DNA from: Saccharothrix obliqua
GTDB lineage: Bacteria; Actinomycetota; Actinomycetes; Mycobacteriales; Pseudonocardiaceae
Length of the DNA: 64,000 bases
Assembly: GCF_019375475.1 (NCBI RefSeq)
Contig: NZ_JAHXGQ010000008.1
Coordinates: 62,001-126,000 of the forward strand
Direction: 5' to 3'
Shown: piece after piece, positions 34,279 to 43,738 of the stretch
Layout: each line of letters starts with the position of its first letter
How positions within the stretch are numbered: the stretch's first letter is position 1
Made by a program: the position numbers and the translations under genes
The notes under the pieces: generated by a model
Told to the model about the DNA's origin: nothing
Databases searched by the model: none
The model's input: the letters and a program-made list of their open reading frames with translations, nothing else

Positions 34279-36888
34279 ATGGATCTTCTCGGCCGGGAGG
34301 AGCTGCTGGTCACCGCGCGGGCGGCGCTCGCGCGGGGTGGCGTGCTGCTGAGTGGTCCCGCGGGTATCGGGAAGACCGCACTGCTGGACGTGCTCGCGCC
34401 TCCCGGCACGGCGCCGCGGAGCCGCCCGGCCGAGGCCGACCGGCGGGTGCCCGGCCTGGTGCTGGCCGACCTGTTCGCCGACGTCCGGGTCGACCTGCCC
34501 GCCCCGCGCCGGGAGGCGCTGGACCGCGTGCTGCGCCGCCGGGCGGGTGAGCCCGAGCCGCTCGCGTTGCGCCTGGCGGTGTTGACCGCGCTCCGCGCGG
34601 CCGACCGGCCGGTGGTCGTGGACAACGGGCAGTGGGTGGACGAGTTGTCGGCCGACGTCCTCGCGTTCGCCGCGGCCAGGACCGCGGGGCGGGTGGTGGT
34701 CGCGAGCCGCGAACCGTGGGCGGCCTGGCGTGGTGAGGTGGTCGAGGTGCCGCCGCTGACGCCCGCGGCGACCGCCGAGTTGATGGCCGCGCACGGCCAC
34801 GTCGACGTGCGGCTCACGGGCGGCAACCCGTGGTACGCCGTCGAGTTGGCCGGGTCGCCGGGCGTCGTCCCGGTGCGGCTGCGGCGCTTCGTCGCGGAGC
34901 TGCTGGCCGCCCAACCCGCCGGGACGCGGGCCACGTTGCTGCTCGCCGCCCTGGTCGACCGCCCGGACGTCCGCACGCTGGTCCACTGCGGACGGCCGGC
35001 GGCGGCCGGGGAACTCGCGGGTTGCGACCTGGTGCGGGTGGCCGACGACGGGCGCGTGCACTTCCGCCAGCCGCTGGTGGCCGCCGCGATACCGCTGGTC
35101 GTGCCGCCGGACGAGGTGCGCGCGGCACACGCCCGGCTCGCGGGGCTGGTGGCCGACCCGGTGGACAGGGTGCGGCACCGGGCGCACTCGGTGGCCGGGT
35201 ACGACGAGCCCACCGCCGCGGCGCTGCTGCGTGCCGCGCGGGCGGCCCGGCGCGGGGGAGCGCTGGACCGGGCCGCCGAACTGGGCGGGCTCGCCGCCGA
35301 CCGCACCCCGCCCGGGTCGCCGTCCCGCGTCGCGGCTCGCCGGCTGCGTGCGGCGGGTGACGCGCTCGGCGCGGGCAGGCCGGGGCTGGCGACCGAACTG
35401 GCCCGCGCCGTCCTGCGGTCGCCCGCCGTGCCCCGCGGCCAGCGGGTCCGGGCCCGCCTGGTGATGGTCGACGCGCTCGGCTACGACCGGACCGCGGCGG
35501 ATCGGCTGGTGGGCGAGGCGTTGTCCCACGCCAGGGGCGAGGCCGCCCTGGAGGCGCCCGCCGAGTTCCGGTTCGCCCGGCACGCCGCGGTGAGCGGCGA
35601 CTACCGCGCCGCCGCACGCCACCTGGCCGACGCCGTGCTGCTCGCCAGGGCCGCCCGGGACCTGCGCACCGAGGTCGGGTCGCTGTCCTCGCTCGCCCTG
35701 TGCCAGGCCGCGCTGGGCGACGCGACCGCGGTCGACACCCTGGAGCTGGCGTGCCGCATCGCGCCGGACCACCTGGCCTTAGGCCACGTCGGGACGCGGT
35801 GGGCGGCGGCCAGGCTCGACCTGTTCGCCGACCGGCTGCCGTCCGCCGCCGAGCACCTCACGGCGTTGCTCGACCACGCCGACGACCGGGGTGCGCTCGC
35901 CGAGGTGGTCGGCATGACGTGGGCGGCCGTCGAGGTGTGGGTGGCGATGGGCCGGTGCGACCACGCGCTGCGCCGGGCCACCGAGTGCCTGCGGGTCGCG
36001 GAGACCACCGGGACGGACCTCGCGCCGGCCCTCTACGGCGCCGCGCTCGCCGAGGCGTACGGCGGCGACCCGGCGGTGGCGGACGCGCTGGCCGACCGGG
36101 GCGCGCGGCGGGCCGAGTCGGACGGCGACCACTCGTTCCTGGCACGCAACCTGCACGCGCGTGGTCTGGCGGCGTTGGGCGCGGGCGACCCGGAGGCCGC
36201 GCTGCCGCCGCTGCGGCGGGCGGTGGCGATCGAGCGGGACGTGGGCGTGATGGACCCGGCGGTGTTCGCGGTACGCGCGGACCTCGCCGAAACCCTCGTC
36301 ACCGCGGGGCGGCTGGAGGAGGCCGCCGGGTTGATCGGCGGCGCGCGGGCGTGCGCGGTGCGGCTCCGGCGGCGGGGCGTGGTGGCGTCGCTCGACCGCG
36401 CCGACGGGATGCTCCGCTTGGCGCTCAAGGACCACGGCCGGGCCGAGCGGTCGCTCCGGGCGGCGGTGGAAGCACACACCGAGCTGGGGCAACCGCTGCA
36501 ACTCGGGCGTGGCCTGCTGGCGCTGGGCATCGCGGAACGCCGTCGCAAGCGCCGCGGCTCGGCACGCGAACTGCTCGAACGGGCCCGCGAGGTGTTCACC
36601 GACAGCGGCGCGCCGAGGTGGGCCGCCAAAGCCGCCGCGCTGCTGGGCGACACACCCGGTGGGGCCGCGTTGACCGGGTTCGAGGCGCGGATCGCGCGGG
36701 AGGTCGTCGAGGGCGCGGGCAACCCCGAGGTCGCCGGGCGGCTCAACATCAGCGTCAAGACGGTCGAGGGCGCGTTGACCCGGATCTACCGCAAGCTCGG
36801 CGTGCGCAACCGCACCCAGCTCGCGGCCCGGCTGCGGCGGGAGCGGGAATTCCCCGTTTCCGACCCGCGAACCGGCCGCTCATCCTGA
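34279..36888 (+). CDS. LuxR-family large ATP-binding (LAL/MalT-like) regulator
   Basis: 869 aa, ATG start. N-terminal AAA/NACHT-like ATPase: Walker A GPAGIGKTALL (~25-35) after MDLLGREELL. The middle is TPR-like Ala/Leu-rich helical repeats. The C-terminal LuxR HTH (~805-860) is FEARIAREVVEGAGNPEVAGRLNISVKTVEGALTRIYRKLGVRNRTQLAARL. Walker B is degenerate (DRPVVVDNGQWVD). LAL proteins activate secondary-metabolite or carbon-utilisation genes. The next gene, a secreted trypsin, follows after ~40 bp on the same strand and may be cotranscribed. Confidence 0.9.
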   Translation: MDLLGREELLVTARAALARGGVLLSGPAGIGKTALLDVLAPPGTAPRSRPAEADRRVPGLVLADLFADVRVDLPAPRREALDRVLRRRAGEPEPLALRLAVLTALRAADRPVVVDNGQWVDELSADVLAFAAARTAGRVVVASREPWAAWRGEVVEVPPLTPAATAELMAAHGHVDVRLTGGNPWYAVELAGSPGVVPVRLRRFVAELLAAQPAGTRATLLLAALVDRPDVRTLVHCGRPAAAGELAGCDLVRVADDGRVHFRQPLVAAAIPLVVPPDEVRAAHARLAGLVADPVDRVRHRAHSVAGYDEPTAAALLRAARAARRGGALDRAAELGGLAADRTPPGSPSRVAARRLRAAGDALGAGRPGLATELARAVLRSPAVPRGQRVRARLVMVDALGYDRTAADRLVGEALSHARGEAALEAPAEFRFARHAAVSGDYRAAARHLADAVLLARAARDLRTEVGSLSSLALCQAALGDATAVDTLELACRIAPDHLALGHVGTRWAAARLDLFADRLPSAAEHLTALLDHADDRGALAEVVGMTWAAVEVWVAMGRCDHALRRATECLRVAETTGTDLAPALYGAALAEAYGGDPAVADALADRGARRAESDGDHSFLARNLHARGLAALGAGDPEAALPPLRRAVAIERDVGVMDPAVFAVRADLAETLVTAGRLEEAAGLIGGARACAVRLRRRGVVASLDRADGMLRLALKDHGRAERSLRAAVEAHTELGQPLQLGRGLLALGIAERRRKRRGSARELLERAREVFTDSGAPRWAAKAAALLGDTPGGAALTGFEARIAREVVEGAGNPEVAGRLNISVKTVEGALTRIYRKLGVRNRTQLAARLRREREFPVSDPRTGRSS

Positions 36889-36929
36889 CTCTCGCTTGTC
36901 CCCCCTGCCTAGTGGACGAGGAGAACACC

Positions 36930-37604
36930 TTGCGCGCCATCATCCTTGCCTGCGCACTGCTGTGCGCGGTGGCCACGCCACCGGCGAGCGCACGAGCCGG
37001 TGACGACGTCTCACCCCTGATCATCGGCGGCACACCGGTGACGTCCGCGCCGTGGGCCGCGGCGATCTACCGCAACGGCTCGTTCACCTGCTCCGGCACG
37101 ATCATCTCGCCGGACTGGGTGCTCACCGCGAAGCACTGCGTCGGCTCGGGCCTGACCGTCAAGGTCGGCAACGTGTACCGCGAGCAGGGCACGCGCGGCA
37201 CGGTGAGCCAGTACGTCAACCACCCGCAGGCCGATCAGTCCCTGCTGAAGCTGAGCGCGCCCATCCAGGCCGGCCAGTTCTCGAAGCTCGCCGACGCCAA
37301 CCCGGCCAACGGCACCACGAACCAGATCTACGGCTGGGGCTACACCAGCCGCAACGGCCCGGTCTCGCCGCAGCTCAAGACCGCGGACGTGCGGATGACC
37401 TCGGTCTGCCGCGACTACTACGGCGGCCAGGCGCTGTGCACGAGCCGGATCAACGGCAACGCGTGGTCCGGCGACTCGGGTGGCCCGCAGGTCTTCAACG
37501 GCCTCCAGGTCGGGGTCGCCTCCACGGCGGACGGGTCTTCCACGCAGCAGTACAGCAGCGTGCCCGCGACGCGGGCGTGGATCCGCTCCACCGCGGGCGT
37601 CTGA
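36930..37604 (+). CDS. Secreted trypsin-like serine protease (S1)
   Basis: 224 aa from a TTG at 36930, chosen because GAGGAG lies six bases before it and the signal peptide (MRAIILACALLCAVATPPASA) then begins correctly; a GTG 18 bp upstream would put this site inside the gene. Catalytic triad: His69 (LTAKHC), Asp102 (HPQADQSLLKL, a variant of D-I-A-L-L), Ser183 (GDSGGP). The mature protein should begin near IIGGTPV after cleavage of a short propeptide. Cys pairs 54/70 and 160/170 match S1 disulfides. A perfect bidirectional terminator follows. Confidence 0.9.
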   Translation: MRAIILACALLCAVATPPASARAGDDVSPLIIGGTPVTSAPWAAAIYRNGSFTCSGTIISPDWVLTAKHCVGSGLTVKVGNVYREQGTRGTVSQYVNHPQADQSLLKLSAPIQAGQFSKLADANPANGTTNQIYGWGYTSRNGPVSPQLKTADVRMTSVCRDYYGGQALCTSRINGNAWSGDSGGPQVFNGLQVGVASTADGSSTQQYSSVPATRAWIRSTAGV

Positions 37605-37612
37605 CCGCGTGC

Positions 37613-37665
37613 CGGGCCGGGGTGGTTCGCGCCGTCACAGGTGCGGTGCGAACCACCCCGGCCCG
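37613..37665. terminator. Bidirectional terminator with an 18-bp perfect stem
   Basis: CGGGCCGGGGTGGTTCGC (37613-37630) pairs perfectly with GCGAACCACCCCGGCCCG (37648-37665) around a 17-nt loop. It occupies almost the whole gap between two convergent genes, the trypsin (stop 37604) and the secreted hydrolase (stop 37671). Confidence 0.9.
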
Positions 37666-37670
37666 TCCGG

Positions 37671-40361
37671 TCACGAACCGTCGGTCACGGTGCCGGTGAG
37701 TTCGAACCCGGGGCTCGACGGCTCCGCCGGGATGCGCACCCGGATCTTCTCGACGGGCTCGACCTCGGCGTCGGGCACCGTGGGCACCACGATGTCCGCG
37801 CTCACCTCACCCGGCGGGATGTAGAGCAGGACGCGCACCCTCGTGCTCGACAGCGGCCGGGGCGGCAGCGGGTTCTCCTCGCTGGAGTTGTACCGGAACC
37901 ACTCGGGGTCGACGTCGGTGGTGGACAGCTCCGGTCCTTCGGCCGGCGGTGCCACCGAGCCGGGCCGGACGACGCTGAGGTCGGCGGGAGCGGACAGCGT
38001 CGCCCGCCACTTCAGCTCGCCGCCCTCGGTGACGGGGTCGGCCACCGGGGTGATGGTGAGCGTCGGCTGCGGGTCGTCGTCCACCACGGTCAGGCCACCC
38101 GAGTGACGACCGGCGACCGTACCCCGCACGGCTTTCGCGAGCACCATGCGCCGGAACGTGGCTCCCCACCGGGTGTTCCCGGTGACCTGCATGGGGATTT
38201 CGACGGTGTGCCGTCCGGGTTGGAGGGTGACGAGCTGCTGGGCGAACTCGCGCCCGGACTCGTTGAGGACGAACAGCCGCACCGCGCCCGCGCCCTCACC
38301 GGCGACGGTGACCGGCACCTGGACGGTCCGCGTGCCGGAATCGCCTTCCGGCACGCTGATCTGCCCGACGTCGACCCGCGGCAGCGCGACCGGCCGGACG
38401 TCCGGCAGTCCGGGTGCGCGGCCGTGTGCGTCGATGAGCCAGGCTTGTCCGGTGCCGCCGCTGGTGTTGATCTCCAGTGCGGTGATCTGACGCAGGTCGA
38501 TGCCGTGCCTGGGCAGGGGGACGCGGACTTCCTGCGCCCAGCGGGCCGACATCCGCTCTGTGGCGGGCAGTCCGTCGAGCGTGGCGGTGCCGAGCGGTGC
38601 GCGTCGCCCGGCGGCGTCGGTGATGGCGATCTCGAACCGGCTGCTCTCGGAGTTCGGCGGGACGATCAGCCGCAGCGCGAGGTCTTCGGCTCGCGCCAGG
38701 GAAACCGCTCCACCGGGCCGCACCACCGCCGTCCCGCCGGCGGACCAGCTCAGCGCCACGGCCCGCCGACCCGGTTCCGGCACGATCCCGTAGAACCTGG
38801 TGAAGTGCGGCGAACCCCGCCACTCGACCGGCGGCACGCAGGACGTCGTGGTGTCGCGCGTGACCTGGTCGCACATCCGTGCGGTGCCGGTGGCTTCGGT
38901 GTTGTCGTCGGGGGTGACGAGGGGTGTGCGTGCGCCGCCGAGGGCGTGGCTGAGCACGCGGGCGGGGTCGGCGGAGGGTGCGCGGACGCCGGTGCCGTCG
39001 AGCAGTGGCAGGACCTTCTGGTCGCCGGTGATGAAAAGCCGTGCCGCGGCGGCGATGTAGGTCGCACCGGCGGCCTGCTGCTGTGCCGCGGTGAGCCGGT
39101 GCGGCGTGCCGGGCGAGCAGACGACGTCTACCGGCGGTGACGCGAAGTCGTCGGACGCCGGGGCCTCCGCCTGGCCCGGTGTCCACTCGGTGTTGAAGTA
39201 GTTGTGGTTCGCGCCGACGAAGTAGAGCGCGCTGTGCAGTGCCGTGCCCCGGCTGACGCCTCGCGTCGCGTCCAGGTACATCTGGCCCTGGAGGTCGCTC
39301 ACGTCACCGTCGCAACCCGGCAGGATCGTCACCGAAGGCACGTCCGGAGCCGCGTTCTGGCCGAAGATGGTCGGGCCGATCAGCAGGTCGCCCTTGATCT
39401 GCCAACGCACCGGCCCGTCGTAACCGCTGCCCGGCGGCGGGGGAGTGGTGCTGTCGATGGCGGCCCGGTTGACGCCCTCGCCGCCACGCGAGTGCCCGAC
39501 CAGGAACACCTTCGACAGGTCCGCGACCGGTGACGCGCGCACGACCTCCGGCGCGGACGCACGGCCCGAGCCCGCCCAATCGGCCCACTTCGCCAGGTGC
39601 GAGCGAACCAGTGCCGACCGCGCACCCGCACCGGACTCGGGATCACGGGCGTCCTGCGCGTTGACGCCGTTGGCGGAGATGGACACCGTCACGTATCCCT
39701 GCGACGCCAACAGTTCCTGCGCCTGGAGGTACCCCCGGTAGCTGGGTACGGGCTTCGTGCCTCCCGGGCACGGCCAAGCGCCCAGGATCTCCTCCGGGTC
39801 GGCCGGGTCGTAGCACGTGAAGTGCCTGCCGTGCAGGAACAACGCCAACGGCCGCCGACCGGGGGCGTCCTTCGGCGCGACGACCACGGCCCGCATCTCG
39901 ATCGGCGTCGCGTAACCCGGAACCTCGACGGGGTCCAACGCGTACTCGCCACCCCGGGTCCGGAACGGACCGGGCCGACCGGGATCCACCGCGCCGACCG
40001 GCAGCGGCGCGGCCACCGGCGGAGGCGCGACGAGCGGGCGCGCCGGCGGTTCCACGACGTCCAACCGCCTGCCCGAACTGCGCACCTGGAGCCGGTCCAC
40101 CCCCCGGACGTCGGCGTCGGGCAACGTGTAGGTGCGCAGGTCGGCGGACGGGCCGGGCACGCCGAGCCGCCGGTCCCCGTCCCAGAACTCGATCGCGGCG
40201 TCACCCGGCGGGATCGGCTCGGCGGCCGTCCACGTCAGCTCCGAGCCGGAGATCGCCCAACCGGGCGGTGGTCCGGTGGTCACCGGTTCGGCGACCGCGA
40301 CCACCGGCGAGGCCAGCCCCACCACCAGCAGGGCAGGCAACGACAACTTGACCAACATCAT
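37671..40361 (-). CDS. Large secreted alpha/beta hydrolase with C-terminal beta-sandwich (Calx-beta-like) domain
   Basis: 896 aa from the ATG at 40361 (AAGGGGGA upstream; ATG ATG). Signal peptide ~1-28 (LSLPALLVVGLASPVVAVAEP). Residues ~120-500 hold an alpha/beta-hydrolase core with LALFLHGRHFTCY (oxyanion region), nucleophile elbow VFLVGHSRGGEGVNR and a late His in VGANHNYFN. The C-terminal ~250 residues contain ISVPEGDSGTRTVQVPVTV and VVDDDPQPTLTITPV, typical of Calx-beta strands, then a second PVTEGGELKWRATLS repeat. It is a secreted esterase/peptidase-like enzyme of unknown substrate. Monocistronic. Confidence 0.82.
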   Translation of the reverse strand: MMLVKLSLPALLVVGLASPVVAVAEPVTTGPPPGWAISGSELTWTAAEPIPPGDAAIEFWDGDRRLGVPGPSADLRTYTLPDADVRGVDRLQVRSSGRRLDVVEPPARPLVAPPPVAAPLPVGAVDPGRPGPFRTRGGEYALDPVEVPGYATPIEMRAVVVAPKDAPGRRPLALFLHGRHFTCYDPADPEEILGAWPCPGGTKPVPSYRGYLQAQELLASQGYVTVSISANGVNAQDARDPESGAGARSALVRSHLAKWADWAGSGRASAPEVVRASPVADLSKVFLVGHSRGGEGVNRAAIDSTTPPPPGSGYDGPVRWQIKGDLLIGPTIFGQNAAPDVPSVTILPGCDGDVSDLQGQMYLDATRGVSRGTALHSALYFVGANHNYFNTEWTPGQAEAPASDDFASPPVDVVCSPGTPHRLTAAQQQAAGATYIAAAARLFITGDQKVLPLLDGTGVRAPSADPARVLSHALGGARTPLVTPDDNTEATGTARMCDQVTRDTTTSCVPPVEWRGSPHFTRFYGIVPEPGRRAVALSWSAGGTAVVRPGGAVSLARAEDLALRLIVPPNSESSRFEIAITDAAGRRAPLGTATLDGLPATERMSARWAQEVRVPLPRHGIDLRQITALEINTSGGTGQAWLIDAHGRAPGLPDVRPVALPRVDVGQISVPEGDSGTRTVQVPVTVAGEGAGAVRLFVLNESGREFAQQLVTLQPGRHTVEIPMQVTGNTRWGATFRRMVLAKAVRGTVAGRHSGGLTVVDDDPQPTLTITPVADPVTEGGELKWRATLSAPADLSVVRPGSVAPPAEGPELSTTDVDPEWFRYNSSEENPLPPRPLSSTRVRVLLYIPPGEVSADIVVPTVPDAEVEPVEKIRVRIPAEPSSPGFELTGTVTDGS

Positions 40362-40742
40362 GCAAATCCCCCTTGAATTGGTCAATGCACGATCAGTTCT
40401 AGTGCCGCCGCGGATCGGGGAACAAGAGCTGAACGCAGCATCCTCCGGCTGATACAATGTGCCGAGCAGCGCGAGCGGTCCACAGTGGACTCGTGGTCGA
40501 CGCGTGTCCTCCCGGGAGGGTGGCTTTTCGCACGTGCGCGCGGGTCTTCCCCGCCGCGTTCGGGAGCAGGGAACGGCGAGGAGTCGGACGTCGCCCCGAA
40601 TTGCCACCCCGTCCGGGTGACCGCGCACAGCCGCGCTCACTGCCGGTCCACCCCCACGCCCCCGGTACCACTCGCGCCACCCCATCGGAGAGCAGTGTCA
40701 CTGGGCCGGTTGGAGCAGGTGGTCCCGGGTACTCCGGTCGGT
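40362..40742. other. 381-bp divergent intergenic region
   Basis: No convincing gene. It contains an A/T-rich patch with a good -10 (GATACAATG, TACAAT at 40453-40458, plus strand) and a perfect dyad GTCCAC-A-GTGGAC at 40478-40490 just downstream of the expected start point, a position where a repressor would block transcription of the FAD-enzyme operon. The rest of the ~250-nt 5' untranslated region is GC-rich with no clear feature. Confidence 0.45.
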
Positions 40743-42380
40743 ATGACAGCGGATCACGCCAGGGGCGGGGCCAGTGCGGCGGTCGGGCGGGACGTCGAGG
40801 TCGTGGACGCCGTGGTGATCGGGGCCGGGCCGAACGGCCTGGTGGCCGCCAACCTGCTGGCCGACGAGGGCTGGGACGTGCTGGTGCTGGAGGCCGCCGC
40901 CGAGCCCGGCGGCGCCGTGCGCACGGCCGAGATCACCGCACCCGGCTTCCGCAGCGACCTGTGCAGCGCGTTCTACCCGCTCGGCGTGTCGTCACCGGTG
41001 CTGGCCGAGTTGGGGCTGGAGCGGTTCGGGTTGCGGTGGCGGCACGCGCCCGAGGTGCTGGCGCACGTGCTGCCCGACGACCGGTGCGTGGTGCTGTCCC
41101 GCGACGTCGACCGCACGGCCGAGTCGGTGGCCGCGTTCCACCCCGCCGACGGTGACGCGTGGCGGGCCGAGTTCGCGCGCTGGCAGCGCCTCCGGGACCC
41201 CTTGCTGGAGGCGATCACGCGCCCGTTCCCGCCGGTACGGGCCGCCGGGCGGCTGGTGCGCTCGGTGGACGCGGGTGACCTGCTCCGCACCGCCAGGTCC
41301 CTGGTGCTCTCGGCCCGCCGGTTCGGCGTGGAGCGGTTCGCCGGGCGGGGCGCGCGCGACCTGATCGCGGGCAACGCGATGCACACCGACCTGGGACCGG
41401 ACCACGCGGCCGGTGGCGTGTTCGGGTGGCTGCTGTCCATGCTCGGTCAGGACGTCGGGTTCCCGGTGCCGGAGGGCGGCGCGGGCAGCCTGACGGACGC
41501 CCTGGTGGGGCGGCTGACCGTGCAGGGCGGTCGGATCGCGTGCGGTCGGCCGGTGACCGACGTCCTGGTCGCCGGTGGCCGGGCGATGGGCGTGCGGGAC
41601 GCCGAGGGCGGCCTGGTGCGGGCGCGGCGGGCGGTGCTGGCGGACGTGCCCGCGCCGACCCTGTACCGGGACCTGGTGGGCGTCGAGCACCTGCCCGGCC
41701 GGTTCACGCGCGACCTCGACCGCTTCGCCTGGGACGACGCCACGATCAAGGTCGACTGGGCGTTGTCCGGCGAGGTGCCGTGGACGTCACCCGCGGCCGG
41801 TTCGGCGGGCACCGTGCACGTGGGCGCGGACATCAACGGGCTCGCCGACATCAGCACCGACCTCGCCTGCGGCCGGATACCGGACCAGCCGTTCCTGCTG
41901 ATGGGCCAGATGACGACGGCCGACCCGTCGCGGTCACCCGCCGGCACGGAGTCGGTCTGGGCGTACACGCACGTGCCGCGTGGTCTCCGCTGGTCGGCCG
42001 ACCGGTTGCGGCGACGTGCGGACCGGATCGAGCAGGTCGTCGAACGGCACGCGCCCGGCTTCCGGGACCGCGTCGTCGGGCGGTCCGTCGCCGGTCCCCG
42101 CGAACTCCAGGAGCACAACCCGAGCCTGGTCGACGGCGCGATCAACGCGGGCACCGCGGGCATCCACCAGCAACTGGTGTTCCGGCCGGTGCCGGGACTG
42201 GGCCGCGCGGACACCCCGGTCGACCGGCTGTACCTCGCGAGCGCGTCGGCGCACCCCGGCGGCGCGGTGCACGGCGCGCCCGGCGCGAACGCCGCGCGTG
42301 CCGCGCTGGCCCGCGCCGGCTGGACGGGCCCGGCCTACCACGCCGCGGTGGACGCGCTGCACCGCGTCCTCTACGGCTGA
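40743..42380 (+). CDS. CrtI/PYROXD2-like FAD-dependent oxidoreductase
   Basis: 545 aa from the ATG at 40743. Dinucleotide-binding motif AVVIGAGPNGLVAANLLADEGWDVLVLEA (~25-53) and the phytoene-desaturase family pattern GGAVRTAEITAPGFRSDLCSAFYPLG. The C-terminal FAD motif is LYLASASAHPGGAVHGAPGANAARAAL, as in the CrtI/carotenoid-oxidoreductase-like family (PYROXD2). No phytoene synthase is present nearby, so a carotenoid role is not supported. It is the first gene of a three-gene operon with another FAD enzyme and an SDR. Confidence 0.85.
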   Translation: MTADHARGGASAAVGRDVEVVDAVVIGAGPNGLVAANLLADEGWDVLVLEAAAEPGGAVRTAEITAPGFRSDLCSAFYPLGVSSPVLAELGLERFGLRWRHAPEVLAHVLPDDRCVVLSRDVDRTAESVAAFHPADGDAWRAEFARWQRLRDPLLEAITRPFPPVRAAGRLVRSVDAGDLLRTARSLVLSARRFGVERFAGRGARDLIAGNAMHTDLGPDHAAGGVFGWLLSMLGQDVGFPVPEGGAGSLTDALVGRLTVQGGRIACGRPVTDVLVAGGRAMGVRDAEGGLVRARRAVLADVPAPTLYRDLVGVEHLPGRFTRDLDRFAWDDATIKVDWALSGEVPWTSPAAGSAGTVHVGADINGLADISTDLACGRIPDQPFLLMGQMTTADPSRSPAGTESVWAYTHVPRGLRWSADRLRRRADRIEQVVERHAPGFRDRVVGRSVAGPRELQEHNPSLVDGAINAGTAGIHQQLVFRPVPGLGRADTPVDRLYLASASAHPGGAVHGAPGANAARAALARAGWTGPAYHAAVDALHRVLYG

Positions 42381-42415
42381 CGTGTCGGAGCCCGAACCGC
42401 GGGTATCCGTCGCCC

Positions 42416-43738
42416 ATGACGGAGACGGTCGTGGTCGGCGCCGGGTTGGCCGGGTTGTCCGCCGCGTTCGAGCTGACCGACCGGGACCGCCGCGTCCTGG
42501 TCCTGGAAGCCGGGCCGGTGGTCGGTGGGAGGACGGCGTCGTGGGACGACCGGTCGATGCGCGTGGAGTCCGGCCTGCACCGGGTGCTCGGCTTCTACGC
42601 GGAGCTGCCCGCGCTGCTGCGGCGCGCGGGGTGCGAGCTGGACCGCGTCGTGCACTGGGAGGACGAGGTGGAGATCCGCACGCCGGAGGGCGTGCGCGCG
42701 GTGCTGGGCGCGTCCCCGCTGCACAAGCCGCTCAAGACGCTGCTCGGGCCGCTGGCGCGGTGGGACCTGCTGTCGCCGCTCGACCTGGCCTCGCTGGCGC
42801 CGTTCTTCGCCGCCGGGCTCGCCACCTACCTGCGGACACCCCACCGGCTGGACCAGTGGGCGCTCGCCGACTACGCGCGTCACCTCCGGGTCACCGACCG
42901 GGCGCTGCGGCACCTGCTGGTCCCGCTGTCGGCGGGCATCTTCTTCCTGCCGCCGGAGCGGTACTCGGCGGCCAACTTCTTCGGGTTGTTCGCGCCCGCG
43001 CTGCCACGCGTGCACCAGGTCCGGCTCGGCGCGTTCCTCGGCGGCATGACGGACGTGATGTGCCAACCGATCGCCGACGCGATCACCGCCCGGGGCGGCG
43101 AGGTCCGCACCGGGGTCGAGGTGACCGGGCTGGAGGTCGTGGACGGCGCGGTCACCGGCGTCCGCACGGCGGAAGGCGTGATCCACGCGTCGAACGTCGT
43201 CCTCGCGACCGACCTGGGCAACGCCCAGCGGCTGCTCCGGCCCGCGCTGGGCGGGCACGCGTGGTTCGCGCGGTTGCTGGCCGCGCCGACCACGCCGTCC
43301 GTGACCGTCCAGTTCGAACTGGACCGGCCGAGCACCGAAGTGGACCGCACGACGTTCGGTCCGGGCACGGTGCTGGCGAGCTTCAGCGAGCAGTCCCGCA
43401 CCACGTTCCCGTCGGACGGCCGGCTGTCGGTGATCCTGGAATCACCCGAGCGGTTCCTGCACCGGTCCGACGAGGAGATCGCCGCGGTGGTGGTCGGCGA
43501 CGCCGCCCGGATCGGCCTCGACCTGGCCGGGCACGTCCGGCAGCACCGGGTCGTGCGGTTCCACCACGACTTCCTGTCCCTCGAACCCGGCCACCTGAGG
43601 GACCGACCCGGGCAGCGGACACCCGTGCCGGGCCTGGTGCTGGCGGGCGACTACACCCGGCAGCGGTTCCTGTCCAGCATGGAGGGCGCGGTCGTCTCCG
43701 GCCGCGCCGCCGCCCGAATCGTCGACGGAGAAACATGA
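42416..43738 (+). CDS. FAD-dependent amine-oxidase/desaturase-family oxidoreductase
   Basis: 440 aa, ATG at 42416. FAD motif VVVGAGLAGLSAAFELTDRDRRVLVLEAG at the N-terminus followed by VVGGRTASW. The middle LRVTDRALRHLLVPLSAGIFFLPPERYSA and the C-terminal GLVLAGDYTRQRFLSSMEGAVVSGRAAA resemble HpnE/zeta-carotene-desaturase-like hydroxysqualene or carotene oxidoreductases. It is 35 bp after the first FAD enzyme; its stop overlaps the SDR start (ATGA). Two different FAD desaturase-like enzymes in one operon suggest successive oxidation of one lipid or terpenoid substrate. Confidence 0.85.
   Translation: MTETVVVGAGLAGLSAAFELTDRDRRVLVLEAGPVVGGRTASWDDRSMRVESGLHRVLGFYAELPALLRRAGCELDRVVHWEDEVEIRTPEGVRAVLGASPLHKPLKTLLGPLARWDLLSPLDLASLAPFFAAGLATYLRTPHRLDQWALADYARHLRVTDRALRHLLVPLSAGIFFLPPERYSAANFFGLFAPALPRVHQVRLGAFLGGMTDVMCQPIADAITARGGEVRTGVEVTGLEVVDGAVTGVRTAEGVIHASNVVLATDLGNAQRLLRPALGGHAWFARLLAAPTTPSVTVQFELDRPSTEVDRTTFGPGTVLASFSEQSRTTFPSDGRLSVILESPERFLHRSDEEIAAVVVGDAARIGLDLAGHVRQHRVVRFHHDFLSLEPGHLRDRPGQRTPVPGLVLAGDYTRQRFLSSMEGAVVSGRAAARIVDGET

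Noticed and set aside
34179-35306. Long minus-strand open frame opposite the LAL regulator
   Set aside because: Ser/Arg/Ala/Pro-rich antisense shadow typical of GC-rich genes; the plus strand has clear ATPase and LuxR motifs.
36912-36929. GTG at 36912 as the start of the secreted trypsin
   Set aside because: It would place the GAGGAG ribosome-binding site inside the gene and put acidic residues ahead of the signal peptide; TTG at 36930 fits better.
40743-43738. Carotenoid biosynthesis cluster
   Set aside because: The FAD enzymes resemble CrtI-like proteins, but no phytoene synthase, GGPP synthase or cyclase is present in the window.
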